Below, piece after piece: positions 51,184 through 59,808 of a stretch of DNA of 64,000 bases (positions are counted from its first letter, which is position 1; each line of letters starts with the position of its first letter). The stretch is from CAYVUB01 sp964454675 (GTDB lineage: Bacteria; Bacteroidota; Bacteroidia; Flavobacteriales; Flavobacteriaceae). The stretch spans positions 1 through 64,000 of the forward strand of contig CAYVUB010000012.1 in assembly GCA_964454675.1 (NCBI GenBank). Direction: 5' to 3'. A program made the translations under genes and the position numbers. The notes beneath the pieces were generated by a model that worked only from the letters and a program-made list of their open reading frames with translations, was not told the DNA's origin and did no database searches.

Positions 51184-52230
51184 ATGAAAAAAGACGAAAA
51201 AATAAAAGTAGGCATTTCTGTTGGAGACCTTAACGGCATAGGTCCGGAAATTATCTTGAAAGCATTTGAAGATTCCAGAATGCTTGATTTCTGTACGCCG
51301 GTTATTTTTGCGTCTATAAAGACCATGTCTTTCTTTAAAAAACACGCCGAAAGCGATATAAACCTTCATGGTATAAATGATACCAATCAAATAATAGAAG
51401 GAAAAGTAAACGTTCTTAATGTATGGAAAGATGCTTTTGATATTCAGTTTGGCAAAGAAGACAATAACATAGGTGAATATGCCGTAAAATCTTTACAAGC
51501 TGCAACAACAGCTCTTAAAAACAACGCAGTAGATGTTTTGGTTACGGCACCAATCAATAAACACAATATTCAGTCAAAAGACTTTAACTTTCCGGGGCAT
51601 ACCAACTATTTGGCAAAAGAACTTGAAGGCAAAAGCCTCATGTTTATGATAACAGACCATTTAAAAGTAGGATTACTTACAGACCACGTTCCTGTTGCCG
51701 ATGTGCCAAAGTATATAAACGCCAAATTAATTGAAGAAAAAATAGACACCGTTTACAAATCTCTTGTCATCGATTTTAAAATCAACAGACCCAAAATAGC
51801 GGTTCTCGCCATTAATCCGCATGCAGGAGACAATGGTGTTATAGGCGAAGAAGATGACAGCATATTGCGCCCAACACTTCAAAAAATAAAAGACACAGGC
51901 AAACTGGTTTATGGTCCATACTCTGCCGACAGTTTTTTTGGTTCCGGCACTTACAAAAGTTTTGATGCCGTTATTGCGTCTTATCACGACCAAGGATTAA
52001 TCCCTTTCAAAACCATTGCTTTTGGCGAAGGCGTAAATTACACCGCAGGCTTGAACAAGGTAAGAACGTCGCCCGATCATGGTACGGCTTATGAAATAGC
52101 AGGAAAAGGCATAGCAGACGAAAGCTCTTTCAAAGAAGCAGTATTTAAAGCTATTGAAATATTTAACAACCGGAGAGAGTATAAAAAAATCACTCAAAAC
52201 CCATTAAAAACCGCTTCAAAAAAGATATAA
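51184..52230 (+). CDS. pdxA: 4-Hydroxythreonine-4-phosphate dehydrogenase
   Basis: 348-aa NAD-dependent enzyme of pyridoxal phosphate synthesis. ATG at 51184 (MKKDEKIKVGISVGDLNGIG) is preferred over the upstream TTG. Zinc-binding histidines in PINKHNIQ, GHTNYLAKEL and the SYHDQGLIPFKTI motif, with LTDHVPVADV and AINPHAGDNGVIGEED, all typical of PdxA/PdxA2. The normal partner pdxJ is not nearby. Confidence 0.95.
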   Translation: MKKDEKIKVGISVGDLNGIGPEIILKAFEDSRMLDFCTPVIFASIKTMSFFKKHAESDINLHGINDTNQIIEGKVNVLNVWKDAFDIQFGKEDNNIGEYAVKSLQAATTALKNNAVDVLVTAPINKHNIQSKDFNFPGHTNYLAKELEGKSLMFMITDHLKVGLLTDHVPVADVPKYINAKLIEEKIDTVYKSLVIDFKINRPKIAVLAINPHAGDNGVIGEEDDSILRPTLQKIKDTGKLVYGPYSADSFFGSGTYKSFDAVIASYHDQGLIPFKTIAFGEGVNYTAGLNKVRTSPDHGTAYEIAGKGIADESSFKEAVFKAIEIFNNRREYKKITQNPLKTASKKI

Positions 52231-52272
52231 ACATTTTTTGTTTATAACACTTTCCTATAAAGAAAAAAGTTA

Positions 52273-52280
52273 TATATTTG
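52273..52280 (+). promoter_or_regulatory. -7 promoter element for the DUF177-rpmF operon
   Basis: TATATTTG, 22 bases before the ATG at 52303. The ATG at 52291 would leave almost no leader. Confidence 0.55.
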
Positions 52281-52302
52281 CAGGCTCAAAATGAATGCGA
52301 AG

Positions 52303-52842
52303 ATGAAGCCTTTAAAAGATTATACCATACAGTTTGTAGGTTTAAAATTAGGAAAGCATCATTTTGAGTATAAAATTGATAAAAAGTTCTTTGAGCATTT
52401 TGAGTATGAAGATTTTAACAATTCTTCAGTAAACGTTGATTTACTTTTTGAAAAGAAATCGACTTTAATGGAATTGAGTTTTAAAATCTCAGGAAGCGTC
52501 AATGTTAATTGTGACCTTACAAATGAACCTTACGACCAAGAATTAGATTCCGAATTTATTCTGGTAGTAAAATTTGGTGATGAATACAATGATGATAACG
52601 AAGAAATTCTTGTCATTACGCATGGCGAGTATGAATTAAACGTGGCACAGTATATTTATGAAATGATAGTGCTGTCGGTTCCTGCAAAACGTGTGCATCC
52701 CGGAGTTAAAGACGGAACATTACAATCAGACATACTTAAAAAATTAGAAGAGCTAAGCCTTAAAAGCGAAGAAGAAAACAAACAAACAGAGGACACAGAC
52801 CCTCGTTGGAATACATTAAAAAAACTATTAACGGATAAATAA
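52303..52842 (+). CDS. DUF177/YceD-family protein
   Basis: 179-aa member of the YceD family, which is linked to 23S rRNA processing and nearly always sits before rpmF. Start ATG 52303 (MKPLKDYTIQFVGLKLGKHH) fits relatives and promoter spacing; 52291 is the alternative. Central VNCDLTNEPYDQELDSEFIL and NEEILVITHGEYELNVAQYI; the conserved PAKRVHPG near residue 130 replaces the CxxC of other YceD proteins. 9-base gap to rpmF. Confidence 0.9.
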   Translation: MKPLKDYTIQFVGLKLGKHHFEYKIDKKFFEHFEYEDFNNSSVNVDLLFEKKSTLMELSFKISGSVNVNCDLTNEPYDQELDSEFILVVKFGDEYNDDNEEILVITHGEYELNVAQYIYEMIVLSVPAKRVHPGVKDGTLQSDILKKLEELSLKSEEENKQTEDTDPRWNTLKKLLTDK

Positions 52843-52851
52843 TACAATAAA

Positions 52852-53055
52852 ATGGCACATCCTAAGAGAAAGATTTCTAAAACCAGAAGAGATAAGAGAA
52901 GAACACACTACAAAGCATCTGTTCCTCAGATAGCTACGTGTCCTGCGACAGGAGAAGCACACCTATACCATAGAGCTCATTGGCACGAAGGTAAACTCTA
53001 CTACAGAGGTCAAGTGTTAATTGATAACTCGGCAAAAGAAGAAAATTTAGCATAA
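52852..53055 (+). CDS. rpmF: 50S ribosomal protein L32
   Basis: 67-aa basic ribosomal protein. N-terminus MAHPKRKISKTRRDKRRTHY and CPATGEAHLYHRAHW are the L32 pattern; the zinc-finger cysteines of some L32 proteins are absent (single Cys in ATCPATG), a C-minus form. A terminator follows. Confidence 0.97.
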   Translation: MAHPKRKISKTRRDKRRTHYKASVPQIATCPATGEAHLYHRAHWHEGKLYYRGQVLIDNSAKEENLA

Positions 53056-53075
53056 TTATTATGCACGCATATAAT

Positions 53076-53103
53076 AAAACGCTCAACTCAGAGCGTTTTT
53101 TTT
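53076..53103 (+). terminator. Terminator after rpmF
   Basis: AAAACGCTC (53076-53084) pairs with GAGCGTTTT (53091-53099), loop AACTCA, T run. Confidence 0.85.
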
Positions 53104-53150
53104 ATGATTAATTTTTGAAAGTCTTAAAAACAACTTAATTTGCATCATAA

Positions 53151-53221
53151 TTTGACCAAAATTGATTAATTTTAATGAAATTTTGGCTTTTTTCAATAAA
53201 TTTCGGTCAAATTAAGGTCAA
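53151..53221. promoter_or_regulatory. Possible operator before fabH
   Basis: TTTGACC (53151-53157) is mirrored by GGTCAAA (53205-53211) and a further GGTCAA (53216-53221). Weak evidence; position just upstream of fabH suits regulation of the fatty-acid genes. Confidence 0.25.
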
Positions 53222-53235
53222 TTCAACCAATAACA

Positions 53236-54231
53236 ATGAGTAAAATCACCGCAGCTATTACTGCCATTGGTGCTTATGTGCCCGAGTATGTATTAACCAA
53301 CCAAATATTGGAAACATTAGTTGATACAAATGACGAGTGGATAACCACAAGAACAGGCATTAAAGAACGCAGAATACTTAAAGAAGACGGTAAAGGCACT
53401 TCTTATTTAGCCATTAAAGCCGCACAAAATCTTATAGACAAATCAGGATTAAACCCCGAAGAAATAGAATTGGTTATTGTTGCAACAGCAACACCAGACA
53501 TGAAAGCCGCATCAACAGCCGCATACACAGCAACCCAAATAGGAGCCGTCAATGCTTTTTCGTTTGATTTAGAATCGGCTTGTTCCAGTTTTTTATACGG
53601 TATGTCTGTAGCAGCAAGTTATATTGAATCCGGAAAATACAAAAAAGTATTATTGATAGGAGCCGATAAAAACTCTTCAATGATAAATTACAAAGACCGC
53701 GCAACCTGCATCATCTTTGGTGATGGCGGCGGCGCAGTATTATTTGAACCCAACACAGAAGGTTATGGCGTTCAGGACGAAATACTAAAAAGCGACGGAA
53801 GCGGAAGAGAATTTTTACAAGCCCCTTACGGAGGCTCGTCTTATCCGTCAACACCCGAAGCGGTTGCCGAAGGAAAGCATTATGTAGTTCAGGAAGGAAA
53901 AACCGTTTTTAAAAACGCAGTATTCAACATGGCCGATGTCACCGAAAGAATATTAGAGCGTAACAACCTTGTCAAAGACGACATTGCATGGCTGGTAGCC
54001 CACCAGGCAAATAAAAGAATCGTAGAAGCTACAGCAAACAGAATAGAACTGGACGAAAGCAAAGTTATGATGAACATCCATAAATACGGAAACACAACAT
54101 CAGCAACATTACCATTATTACTTCATGACTATGAATCACAACTTAAAAAAGGCGATAAATTAATTTTTGCAGCCTTTGGCGGTGGTTTTTCATGGGGCTC
54201 ACTATACCTTACATGGGCATATAATTCTTAA
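53236..54231 (+). CDS. fabH: Beta-ketoacyl-ACP synthase III
   Basis: 331-aa enzyme that condenses acetyl-CoA with malonyl-ACP to start fatty acids. Catalytic triad visible: Cys116 in ESACSSFLYG, His256 in VAHQANKR, Asn286 in KYGNTTSA. Two-half thiolase fold of normal length. First gene of the fabH-accB-accC group; 34 bases to accB. Confidence 0.96.
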   Translation: MSKITAAITAIGAYVPEYVLTNQILETLVDTNDEWITTRTGIKERRILKEDGKGTSYLAIKAAQNLIDKSGLNPEEIELVIVATATPDMKAASTAAYTATQIGAVNAFSFDLESACSSFLYGMSVAASYIESGKYKKVLLIGADKNSSMINYKDRATCIIFGDGGGAVLFEPNTEGYGVQDEILKSDGSGREFLQAPYGGSSYPSTPEAVAEGKHYVVQEGKTVFKNAVFNMADVTERILERNNLVKDDIAWLVAHQANKRIVEATANRIELDESKVMMNIHKYGNTTSATLPLLLHDYESQLKKGDKLIFAAFGGGFSWGSLYLTWAYNS

Positions 54232-54265
54232 ACTAACTAACTTTAACATAAAAACGCAAACTATT

Positions 54266-54745
54266 ATGGATATAAGAGAAATTCAAAACTTAATTAAGTT
54301 TGTTGCCAAATCTGGCGCAAGCGAGGTTAAATTGGAAATGGATGATATAAAAATCACCATAAAAACAGGAGGTGTAGAGCATCAGGAAGCAATAACTTAT
54401 GTACAACAACTGCCTCAAACAACTCCGGCAATTGCTCAGCAGGCAGCATCTGTTCCGGCAGCAACGCCTGTAACAGCAGCACCGGCGGCAGACGACAATT
54501 CAAAATATATTACTATAAAATCACCAATCATCGGGACATTCTACCGCAAACCGGCACCCGATAAACCCGTTTTTGTTGAAGTAGGAAAATCAATCAAAGA
54601 AGGCGACGTATTGTGTGTTATTGAAGCAATGAAACTGTTCAACGAAATTGAGTCTGAAGTATCAGGAAAAATCGTGAAAATTTTAGTAGATGATGCTTCG
54701 CCTGTAGAATTTGACCAACCATTATTTTTAGTCGATCCATCCTAA
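54266..54745 (+). CDS. accB: Acetyl-CoA carboxylase biotin carboxyl carrier protein
   Basis: 159-aa carrier for carboxylated biotin. Start ATG 54266 (MDIREIQNLIKFVAKSGASE); a longer frame back into fabH is a shadow. An Ala/Pro/Gln linker (50-77) joins to the biotinyl domain with the modified Lys123 in EAMKLFNEIE. C-terminal FDQPLFLVDPS. Operates with AccC downstream. Confidence 0.95.
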   Translation: MDIREIQNLIKFVAKSGASEVKLEMDDIKITIKTGGVEHQEAITYVQQLPQTTPAIAQQAASVPAATPVTAAPAADDNSKYITIKSPIIGTFYRKPAPDKPVFVEVGKSIKEGDVLCVIEAMKLFNEIESEVSGKIVKILVDDASPVEFDQPLFLVDPS

Positions 54746-54747
54746 TC

Positions 54748-54824
54748 AATTGAAAATTCCAAAACACAAATCTCAAAATCCAATACTTGGAATTTGGAGC
54801 TTGGAATTTGAAATTTTTAATTCA
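54748..54824. repeat. Direct and inverted TTGGAATTTGG repeat between accB and accC
   Basis: TTGGAATTTGGAGCTTGGAA, a tandem of TTGGAATTT-like units, with AAATTCCAA inverted copies upstream (54762-54772). Could form a long hairpin between accB and accC. I have seen related repeats in flavobacterial intergenic regions. Confidence 0.5.
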
Positions 54825-54832
54825 AAAAAGGT

Positions 54833-56185
54833 ATGTTTAAAAAAATATTAATTGCCAACAGAGGAGAAATAGCACTGCGTGTTATAAGAACCTGCAAAGA
54901 AATGGGCATAAAAACGGTGGCAGTTTACTCAACTGCCGATGCAGACAGTTTGCACGTTAAGTTTGCCGATGAAGCTGTATGTATCGGGCCTCCGCCAAGT
55001 AGTGAATCCTACTTAAAAATGTCAAACATTATTGCTGCCGCAGAAATTACAAATGCCGATGCCATACATCCCGGCTACGGATTTTTGTCAGAAAACGCCA
55101 AGTTTTCAAAAATATGTGCAGAGCATAATATTAAGTTCATAGGCGCATCTCCCGAAATGATTGAAAAAATGGGGGATAAAGCAACAGCAAAAGCCACCAT
55201 GAAAAAAGCCGGAGTACCATGCGTACCCGGTAGCGACGGCATCTTGGAATCTTATGAGCAAGCAGAAAAATTAGCCGTAGATATGGGATTTCCGGTAATG
55301 CTTAAAGCTACAGCCGGTGGCGGCGGTAGAGGTATGCGTGCCGTTTGGAAAAAAGAAAATCTTAAAGCCGCATGGGACTCTGCACGTCAGGAAGCAAAAG
55401 CAGCTTTCGGAAATGACGGTATGTATATGGAAAAACTCATTGAAGAGCCACGCCATATCGAAATTCAAATTGTTGGAGATTCAACAGGACGCGCATGTCA
55501 CTTGTCAGAAAGAGATTGCTCTATTCAACGACGTCATCAAAAGTTAACTGAAGAAGTACCATCACCGTTTATGACAGATGAACTTCGTGAGAAAATGGGA
55601 TTAGCTGCCGTTAAAGCCGCCGAATCCATAAAATATGAAGGAGCAGGCACCATTGAGTTTTTGGTGGACAAACACCGCAATTTCTATTTTATGGAAATGA
55701 ACACCCGTATCCAAGTAGAACACCCTATTACAGAGCAAGTTATTGATTTTGATTTGATTCGTGAACAAATTCTGGTAGCAGCAGGTGTGCCAATTTCAGG
55801 TAAAAACTACACACCAAACCTACATTCCATAGAGTGCCGTATTAATGCCGAAGACCCATATAACGACTTTAGGCCATCACCGGGAAAAATCACGACTCTT
55901 CACGCTCCCGGAGGTCATGGCGTACGTCTGGACACACACGTATATGCAGGATACACAATTCCGCCTAACTATGACTCGATGATTGCAAAGTTAATTACAA
56001 CAGCACAAACACGTGAAGAAGCTATCAACAAAATGAAGCGTGCTTTGGACGAGTTTGTCATTGAGGGCATCAAAACAACCATTCCGTTTCACCGCCAGTT
56101 GATGGACCATCCGGAATACTTGGCAGGCAATTATACCACGAAGTTTATGGAAGACTTTGTTATGGAAGCACCCGAAGAAGAATAA
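54833..56185 (+). CDS. accC: Acetyl-CoA carboxylase biotin carboxylase subunit
   Basis: 450-aa ATP-grasp enzyme that carboxylates biotin on AccB. N-terminal preATP-grasp ANRGEIALRVIRTCKEMG, ATP loop KATAGGGGRGMRAVW near 161-175, RDCSIQRRHQK, and the metal/active-site motif MEMNTRIQVEHPITE near residue 287-301; C-terminal biotin_carb_C domain IECRINAEDP. Standard length. Terminator at 56194-56224. Confidence 0.97.
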   Translation: MFKKILIANRGEIALRVIRTCKEMGIKTVAVYSTADADSLHVKFADEAVCIGPPPSSESYLKMSNIIAAAEITNADAIHPGYGFLSENAKFSKICAEHNIKFIGASPEMIEKMGDKATAKATMKKAGVPCVPGSDGILESYEQAEKLAVDMGFPVMLKATAGGGGRGMRAVWKKENLKAAWDSARQEAKAAFGNDGMYMEKLIEEPRHIEIQIVGDSTGRACHLSERDCSIQRRHQKLTEEVPSPFMTDELREKMGLAAVKAAESIKYEGAGTIEFLVDKHRNFYFMEMNTRIQVEHPITEQVIDFDLIREQILVAAGVPISGKNYTPNLHSIECRINAEDPYNDFRPSPGKITTLHAPGGHGVRLDTHVYAGYTIPPNYDSMIAKLITTAQTREEAINKMKRALDEFVIEGIKTTIPFHRQLMDHPEYLAGNYTTKFMEDFVMEAPEEE

Positions 56186-56193
56186 ACACCAAG

Positions 56194-56224
56194 AAACTCC
56201 GAAACTAATTTTCGGAGTTTTTTT
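56194..56224 (+). terminator. Terminator after accC
   Basis: AAACTCCGAAA (56194-56204) pairs perfectly with TTTCGGAGTTT (56210-56220), 5-base loop, T run. Confidence 0.88.
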
Positions 56225-56309
56225 ATAGTGTTTGCTTGCTTTTTAATAAAACAAGCACAGACAATTGTACAATATCCGGCTTGTTACCAGCAATTTTGAA
56301 ACGACAACG

Positions 56310-57029
56310 ATGAAAAACATTCTGACATTAGTAATTACATTTTTTGCATTGACAACATTTGGACAACAAATGACTTCTGAACAATGGGACGAAGAAGCAA
56401 AAACTAATATACGACTTCTACCAAAATACGGACACATTCCAAAAACAGAAGAACAACAGAAACTTGACCAAAAGTTTATAGATGAGACAGTTCAGCAAGA
56501 AAAATTTAAAGGTGACAGAACCGCAGCTTCAAATCATATGATAAGCCTTGGGTTTAACTACCTGTATCGTGGAGATGTAAAGACAGCAATGTATCGTTTT
56601 AATCAGGCATACTTACTTGACAGTCTAAACAATGATATTTATTGGGGCTATGGTGCAGTTTATATGGCACTTGGAAATTATGAAAAAGCAAAACAACAAT
56701 ACAAAGAAGGACTGTCAATTAATCCTAATAACACACACTTATTGACAGATTATGGAACGTATTTTATGGCTCAATTTTATGTACTTGATCCTATTGACAA
56801 AAAAGGTGCATTGACAAATTTAGAATCTGCAATAACCTATATGTTAAAATCTTATCAGCTTGACCCGACTGACCAAAACACGACTTTTAAACTTTCAATT
56901 TGTTATTGGAACAAAGGCGATTGCGAGAACGCTTGGAAATATTATGACATTTGTAAAGAACTCGGTGGACAACCAATCACGGAAGACTATACGAAAGACT
57001 TGATGAAAAAATGCAAACGGAAAAAATAA
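56310..57029 (+). CDS. Exported TPR protein in a cassette-like setting
   Basis: 239-aa exported protein (signal peptide MKNILTLVITFFALTTFGQ from ATG 56310; the frame extends further upstream). Three to four tetratricopeptide-like repeats: NYLYRGDVKTAMYRFNQAYL, GYGAVYMALGNYEKAKQQYK, AITYMLKSYQLDPTDQNTTF, ICYWNKGDCENAWKYYDIC. Specific role unknown. It is flanked on the left by GTTACC (56283) and on the right by an attC-like palindrome, like a gene cassette; its DNA is more AT-rich than accC. Confidence 0.7.
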   Translation: MKNILTLVITFFALTTFGQQMTSEQWDEEAKTNIRLLPKYGHIPKTEEQQKLDQKFIDETVQQEKFKGDRTAASNHMISLGFNYLYRGDVKTAMYRFNQAYLLDSLNNDIYWGYGAVYMALGNYEKAKQQYKEGLSINPNNTHLLTDYGTYFMAQFYVLDPIDKKGALTNLESAITYMLKSYQLDPTDQNTTFKLSICYWNKGDCENAWKYYDICKELGGQPITEDYTKDLMKKCKRKK

Positions 57030-57036
57030 AAACGGC

Positions 57037-57168
57037 TTATAACATCAGGTTGGCAATAGGCGGGCTGAACGGCTTCGTATCAGCGGAAGTGCAAAATTCA
57101 ACTTCTGTTCTTCGTATCAAGTTCAGTGCTAAAAATCCCACCCATCGCCAACCTGCCGGACGTTATAG
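57037..57168 (+). mobile_element. attC-like imperfect palindrome
   Basis: Outer TTATAAC (57037-57043) and GTTATAG (57162-57168); next AGGTTGGCAATAGGCGGG (57047-57064) versus CCCACCCATCGCCAACCT (57137-57154), 18 bp with 3 G-U-compatible differences; then CTGAAC (57065-57070) and GTTCAG (57121-57126). The nested arms with RYYYAAC/GTTRRRY-like ends are those of an integron attC site. No integrase gene is in the window. Recognition of a lone cassette is inference. Confidence 0.55.
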
Positions 57169-57254
57169 GCAAGGCTATCAGACCGACCGCGAGTACATTG
57201 ACCAAGACGATTAAAATTTTAAAACAAATATTACGGACGACACATTAGCAGACA

Positions 57255-57683
57255 ATGGAAAAAGAGAAATGCGAACAGATATTAGCAAGTAAAAAGATTA
57301 GTCCAACGGCTATGCGGATACTTACGCTTGACTTTTTGTTAAAACAATCTGCGGCAGTTTCACTTTCCGACATTGAGAACTATTTTTTTCGCTCGGACAG
57401 GATTACGCTATACAGAACATTAAAAACATTTGAAAAAAAAGGTTTAATACACAGTATTCAGGAAAACCATACCACCAAATATTCCTTGTGCCGGGACGCT
57501 TGTTCGGAGAATTTTCATCAGGACAATCATCTTCATTTTTACTGTACACAGTGCAAAGAAACAGTCTGCCTTGAACAAGTAAATTTATCCAAAATTCAAA
57601 TTCCTGCAAACTTTAGTTTACAGCAACTTCGTTTTTTTGCCAAAGGAATTTGCGATAAATGCCTCAACGAAAGTTTGCAATAG
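57255..57683 (+). CDS. Fur-family transcriptional regulator
   Basis: 142-aa metal-responsive repressor. Winged helix (SPTAMRILTLDFLLKQSAAV, DRITLYRTLKTFEKKGLIHS) then the metal/dimer domain: HLHFYCTQCKETVC and ICDKCLNES give the two CxxC zinc pairs. It resembles Zur/Fur proteins; the sensed metal cannot be fixed from sequence. It precedes a heavy-metal ATPase (56-base gap), and an inverted repeat overlapping its stop codon may be its operator for the ATPase gene. Confidence 0.9.
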   Translation: MEKEKCEQILASKKISPTAMRILTLDFLLKQSAAVSLSDIENYFFRSDRITLYRTLKTFEKKGLIHSIQENHTTKYSLCRDACSENFHQDNHLHFYCTQCKETVCLEQVNLSKIQIPANFSLQQLRFFAKGICDKCLNESLQ

Positions 57684-57711
57684 AATTGCATTGCACGCTG
57701 TTTTACCTTTG
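57676..57711 (+). promoter_or_regulatory. Inverted repeat and -7 element before the metal ATPase gene
   Basis: TGCAAT-AGA-ATTGCA (57676-57690) is perfectly symmetric and straddles the Fur-gene stop; TACCTTTG (57704-57711) is a -7 element 28 bases before the ATPase ATG. The layout suits repression by the adjacent Fur-like protein. Confidence 0.5.
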
Positions 57712-57738
57712 TGTTCTATAAATTGAAATGCTATAAAA

Positions 57739-59796
57739 ATGGAACATAAACATATTTATGATGCACAAGGCAAACAGCTTTGCTGCACATTGGAAGATAA
57801 GATCTACAGTAAAGCAGATGCGAAAGATTTAATCAAACAACAGCACGACCACAGCGATGATGACGGACACGACCATAGCCACAGTGAAAGCAGTTTGATG
57901 AAAATGTTTTTACCAAGCATTGTTTCGTTGGTTCTGCTACTCATTGCTATTGTATTTGACAATTGGTTACCACAGCAATGGTTTACAGGTTGGCTAAGAA
58001 TTGTTTGGTATGCTGTGGCTTATATGCCTGTTGGTTTTCCTGTAATAAAAGAAGCATTTAAAAGCATCAGCAAAGGCGAGATTTTTTCAGAGTTTTTACT
58101 GATGAGCATTGCCACCATCGGAGCGTTTGCCATTGGCGAATATCCCGAAGGCGTTGCCGTAATGTTGTTTTATGCCGTTGGCGAAGTATTTCAAACATTG
58201 GCGGTGAAAAGAGCCAAAGCAAATATCAAAACCTTGCTTGACCAACGTCCCGATAAAGCAACTGTTTTAAGAAACAATCAACCGCAAACCGTAAAAGCAG
58301 AAAGCGTAAACATTGACGAAATTATCCAACTGAAACCCGGGGAAAAATTGGGTTTGGACGGAGAACTGCTATCAGAAGCAGCATCATTCAACACAGCAGC
58401 TTTGACAGGCGAAAGTAAACCCGATACCAAAGCCAAAGGCGATACGGTTTTAGCAGGAATGATTAACCTGAACACCGTTTCACAGGTAAAAGTAACCACA
58501 GCTTATACAGACAGTAAACTTTCAAAAATTTTGGAATTGGTACAAAATGCAACGGCACAAAAAGCACCGACAGAATTATTTATCAGGAAGTTTGCAAAAA
58601 TATACACGCCTATCGTAGTGCTATTAGCGGTAGCCATTTGCGTACTGCCTTATTTTTTCGTAGCGGATTATCAGTTTTCGGATTGGCTGTACAGGGCATT
58701 AGTATTTTTGGTTATATCGTGTCCTTGTGCATTAGTGATAAGTATTCCATTGGGTTATTTTGGTGGAATTGGTGCAGCAAGTAAAAACGGAATACTGTTT
58801 AAAGGAAGCAATTTTTTAGATGCCCTTGCCAATATCCAAAACGTGGTAATGGACAAAACAGGCACAATGACCGAAGGTGTTTTTAAAGTGCAGGAGGTGG
58901 TTTTCAATTCCGAATTTGATAAGAATGAAATCCTGAAAATGGTTAATGTATTAGAAAGCCACAGTTCGCACCCCGTAGCAACCGCCATTCATCAATTTGT
59001 TGGTTCAAATAACAGCAATATCCAACTGCAAAATGTAGAAGAAATTGCAGGACACGGACTAAAAGCCAATGTAAACCTGTCTGCCGAACAGGCAGGCCTG
59101 TCTGCCGAACAGGCAGGCGGAAAAGAATTGTTGGTAGGAAATTTTAAGTTGATGAACAAGTTTTCTATTGCTTACAACATTGACCCGAACAGCATTGTTT
59201 ACACAGTAATTGCAGTGGCTTACGATAAAAAATTTGTGGGTTATATAACCATTGCCGACAGTATAAAAGAAGATGCGCAGGAAACAATCAACAAACTGCA
59301 TCAATTAGGGATAAAAGCTACGATGCTCAGCGGAGACAAATCCACTGTGGTTAAGTATGTAGCAGAACAGTTGGGTATTGACAATGCTTTTGGCGATTTA
59401 CTGCCCGAAGACAAGGTAAACAAAGTCCAAGAAATAAAAGCCAGAAATGAAACCGTTGCTTTTGTCGGGGACGGTGTGAATGATGCACCTGTTGTGGCGT
59501 TGAGCGATGTAGGCATTGCAATGGGCGGTTTAGGCAGTGATGCCACCATTGAAACGGCAGATGTCGTCATACAGGACGATAAGCCGGGTAAAATTCCTGT
59601 GGCAATCAACATTGGTAAACAGACAAAGAAAATCGTTTGGCAAAATATCTCATTGGCATTCGGTGTAAAAGCTATTGTATTGATACTTGGTGCAGGTGGT
59701 TTGGCCACCATGTGGGAAGCCGTTTTTGCCGATGTAGGCGTGGCATTATTGGCTATCCTGAATGCGGTAAGAATACAGAGAATGAAGTTTAACTAA
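57739..59796 (+). CDS. Heavy-metal-translocating P-type ATPase (Zn/Cd/Co type)
   Basis: 685-aa P1B ATPase that exports divalent metal ions. The N-terminus has no HMA fold but a His/Asp-rich stretch (HDHSDDDGHDHSHSE, residues 36-50). Eight helices; CPC motif at 328-330 (SCPCALVISIPLG), phosphorylated Asp372 (DKTGTMTEG), HP motif at 411-412 (SSHPVATA), and GDGVNDAPVVALSDVGIAMG late. The CPC type and context point to Zn/Cd rather than Cu. Residues 447-460 are a tandem insertion, LSAEQAG twice, encoded by repeated palindromes. Confidence 0.93.
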   Translation: MEHKHIYDAQGKQLCCTLEDKIYSKADAKDLIKQQHDHSDDDGHDHSHSESSLMKMFLPSIVSLVLLLIAIVFDNWLPQQWFTGWLRIVWYAVAYMPVGFPVIKEAFKSISKGEIFSEFLLMSIATIGAFAIGEYPEGVAVMLFYAVGEVFQTLAVKRAKANIKTLLDQRPDKATVLRNNQPQTVKAESVNIDEIIQLKPGEKLGLDGELLSEAASFNTAALTGESKPDTKAKGDTVLAGMINLNTVSQVKVTTAYTDSKLSKILELVQNATAQKAPTELFIRKFAKIYTPIVVLLAVAICVLPYFFVADYQFSDWLYRALVFLVISCPCALVISIPLGYFGGIGAASKNGILFKGSNFLDALANIQNVVMDKTGTMTEGVFKVQEVVFNSEFDKNEILKMVNVLESHSSHPVATAIHQFVGSNNSNIQLQNVEEIAGHGLKANVNLSAEQAGLSAEQAGGKELLVGNFKLMNKFSIAYNIDPNSIVYTVIAVAYDKKFVGYITIADSIKEDAQETINKLHQLGIKATMLSGDKSTVVKYVAEQLGIDNAFGDLLPEDKVNKVQEIKARNETVAFVGDGVNDAPVVALSDVGIAMGGLGSDATIETADVVIQDDKPGKIPVAINIGKQTKKIVWQNISLAFGVKAIVLILGAGGLATMWEAVFADVGVALLAILNAVRIQRMKFN
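59076..59117. repeat. Two tandem in-frame palindromic repeats in the ATPase gene
   Basis: Two perfect 21-bp copies (59076-59096 and 59097-59117), each with arms CCTGTCTG and CAGGCAGG around CCGAA. Each encodes LSAEQAG; removing both leaves a normal N-domain loop (NVN-GKELL). Same family and frame as the glnS copy. Confidence 0.8.
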
Positions 59797-59808
59797 ATAA
59801 ATTACAGC

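Noticed and set aside
57011..57214. 67-codon plus-strand frame over the attC-like palindrome
   Set aside because: It overlaps the structured palindrome and has no recognisable protein features.
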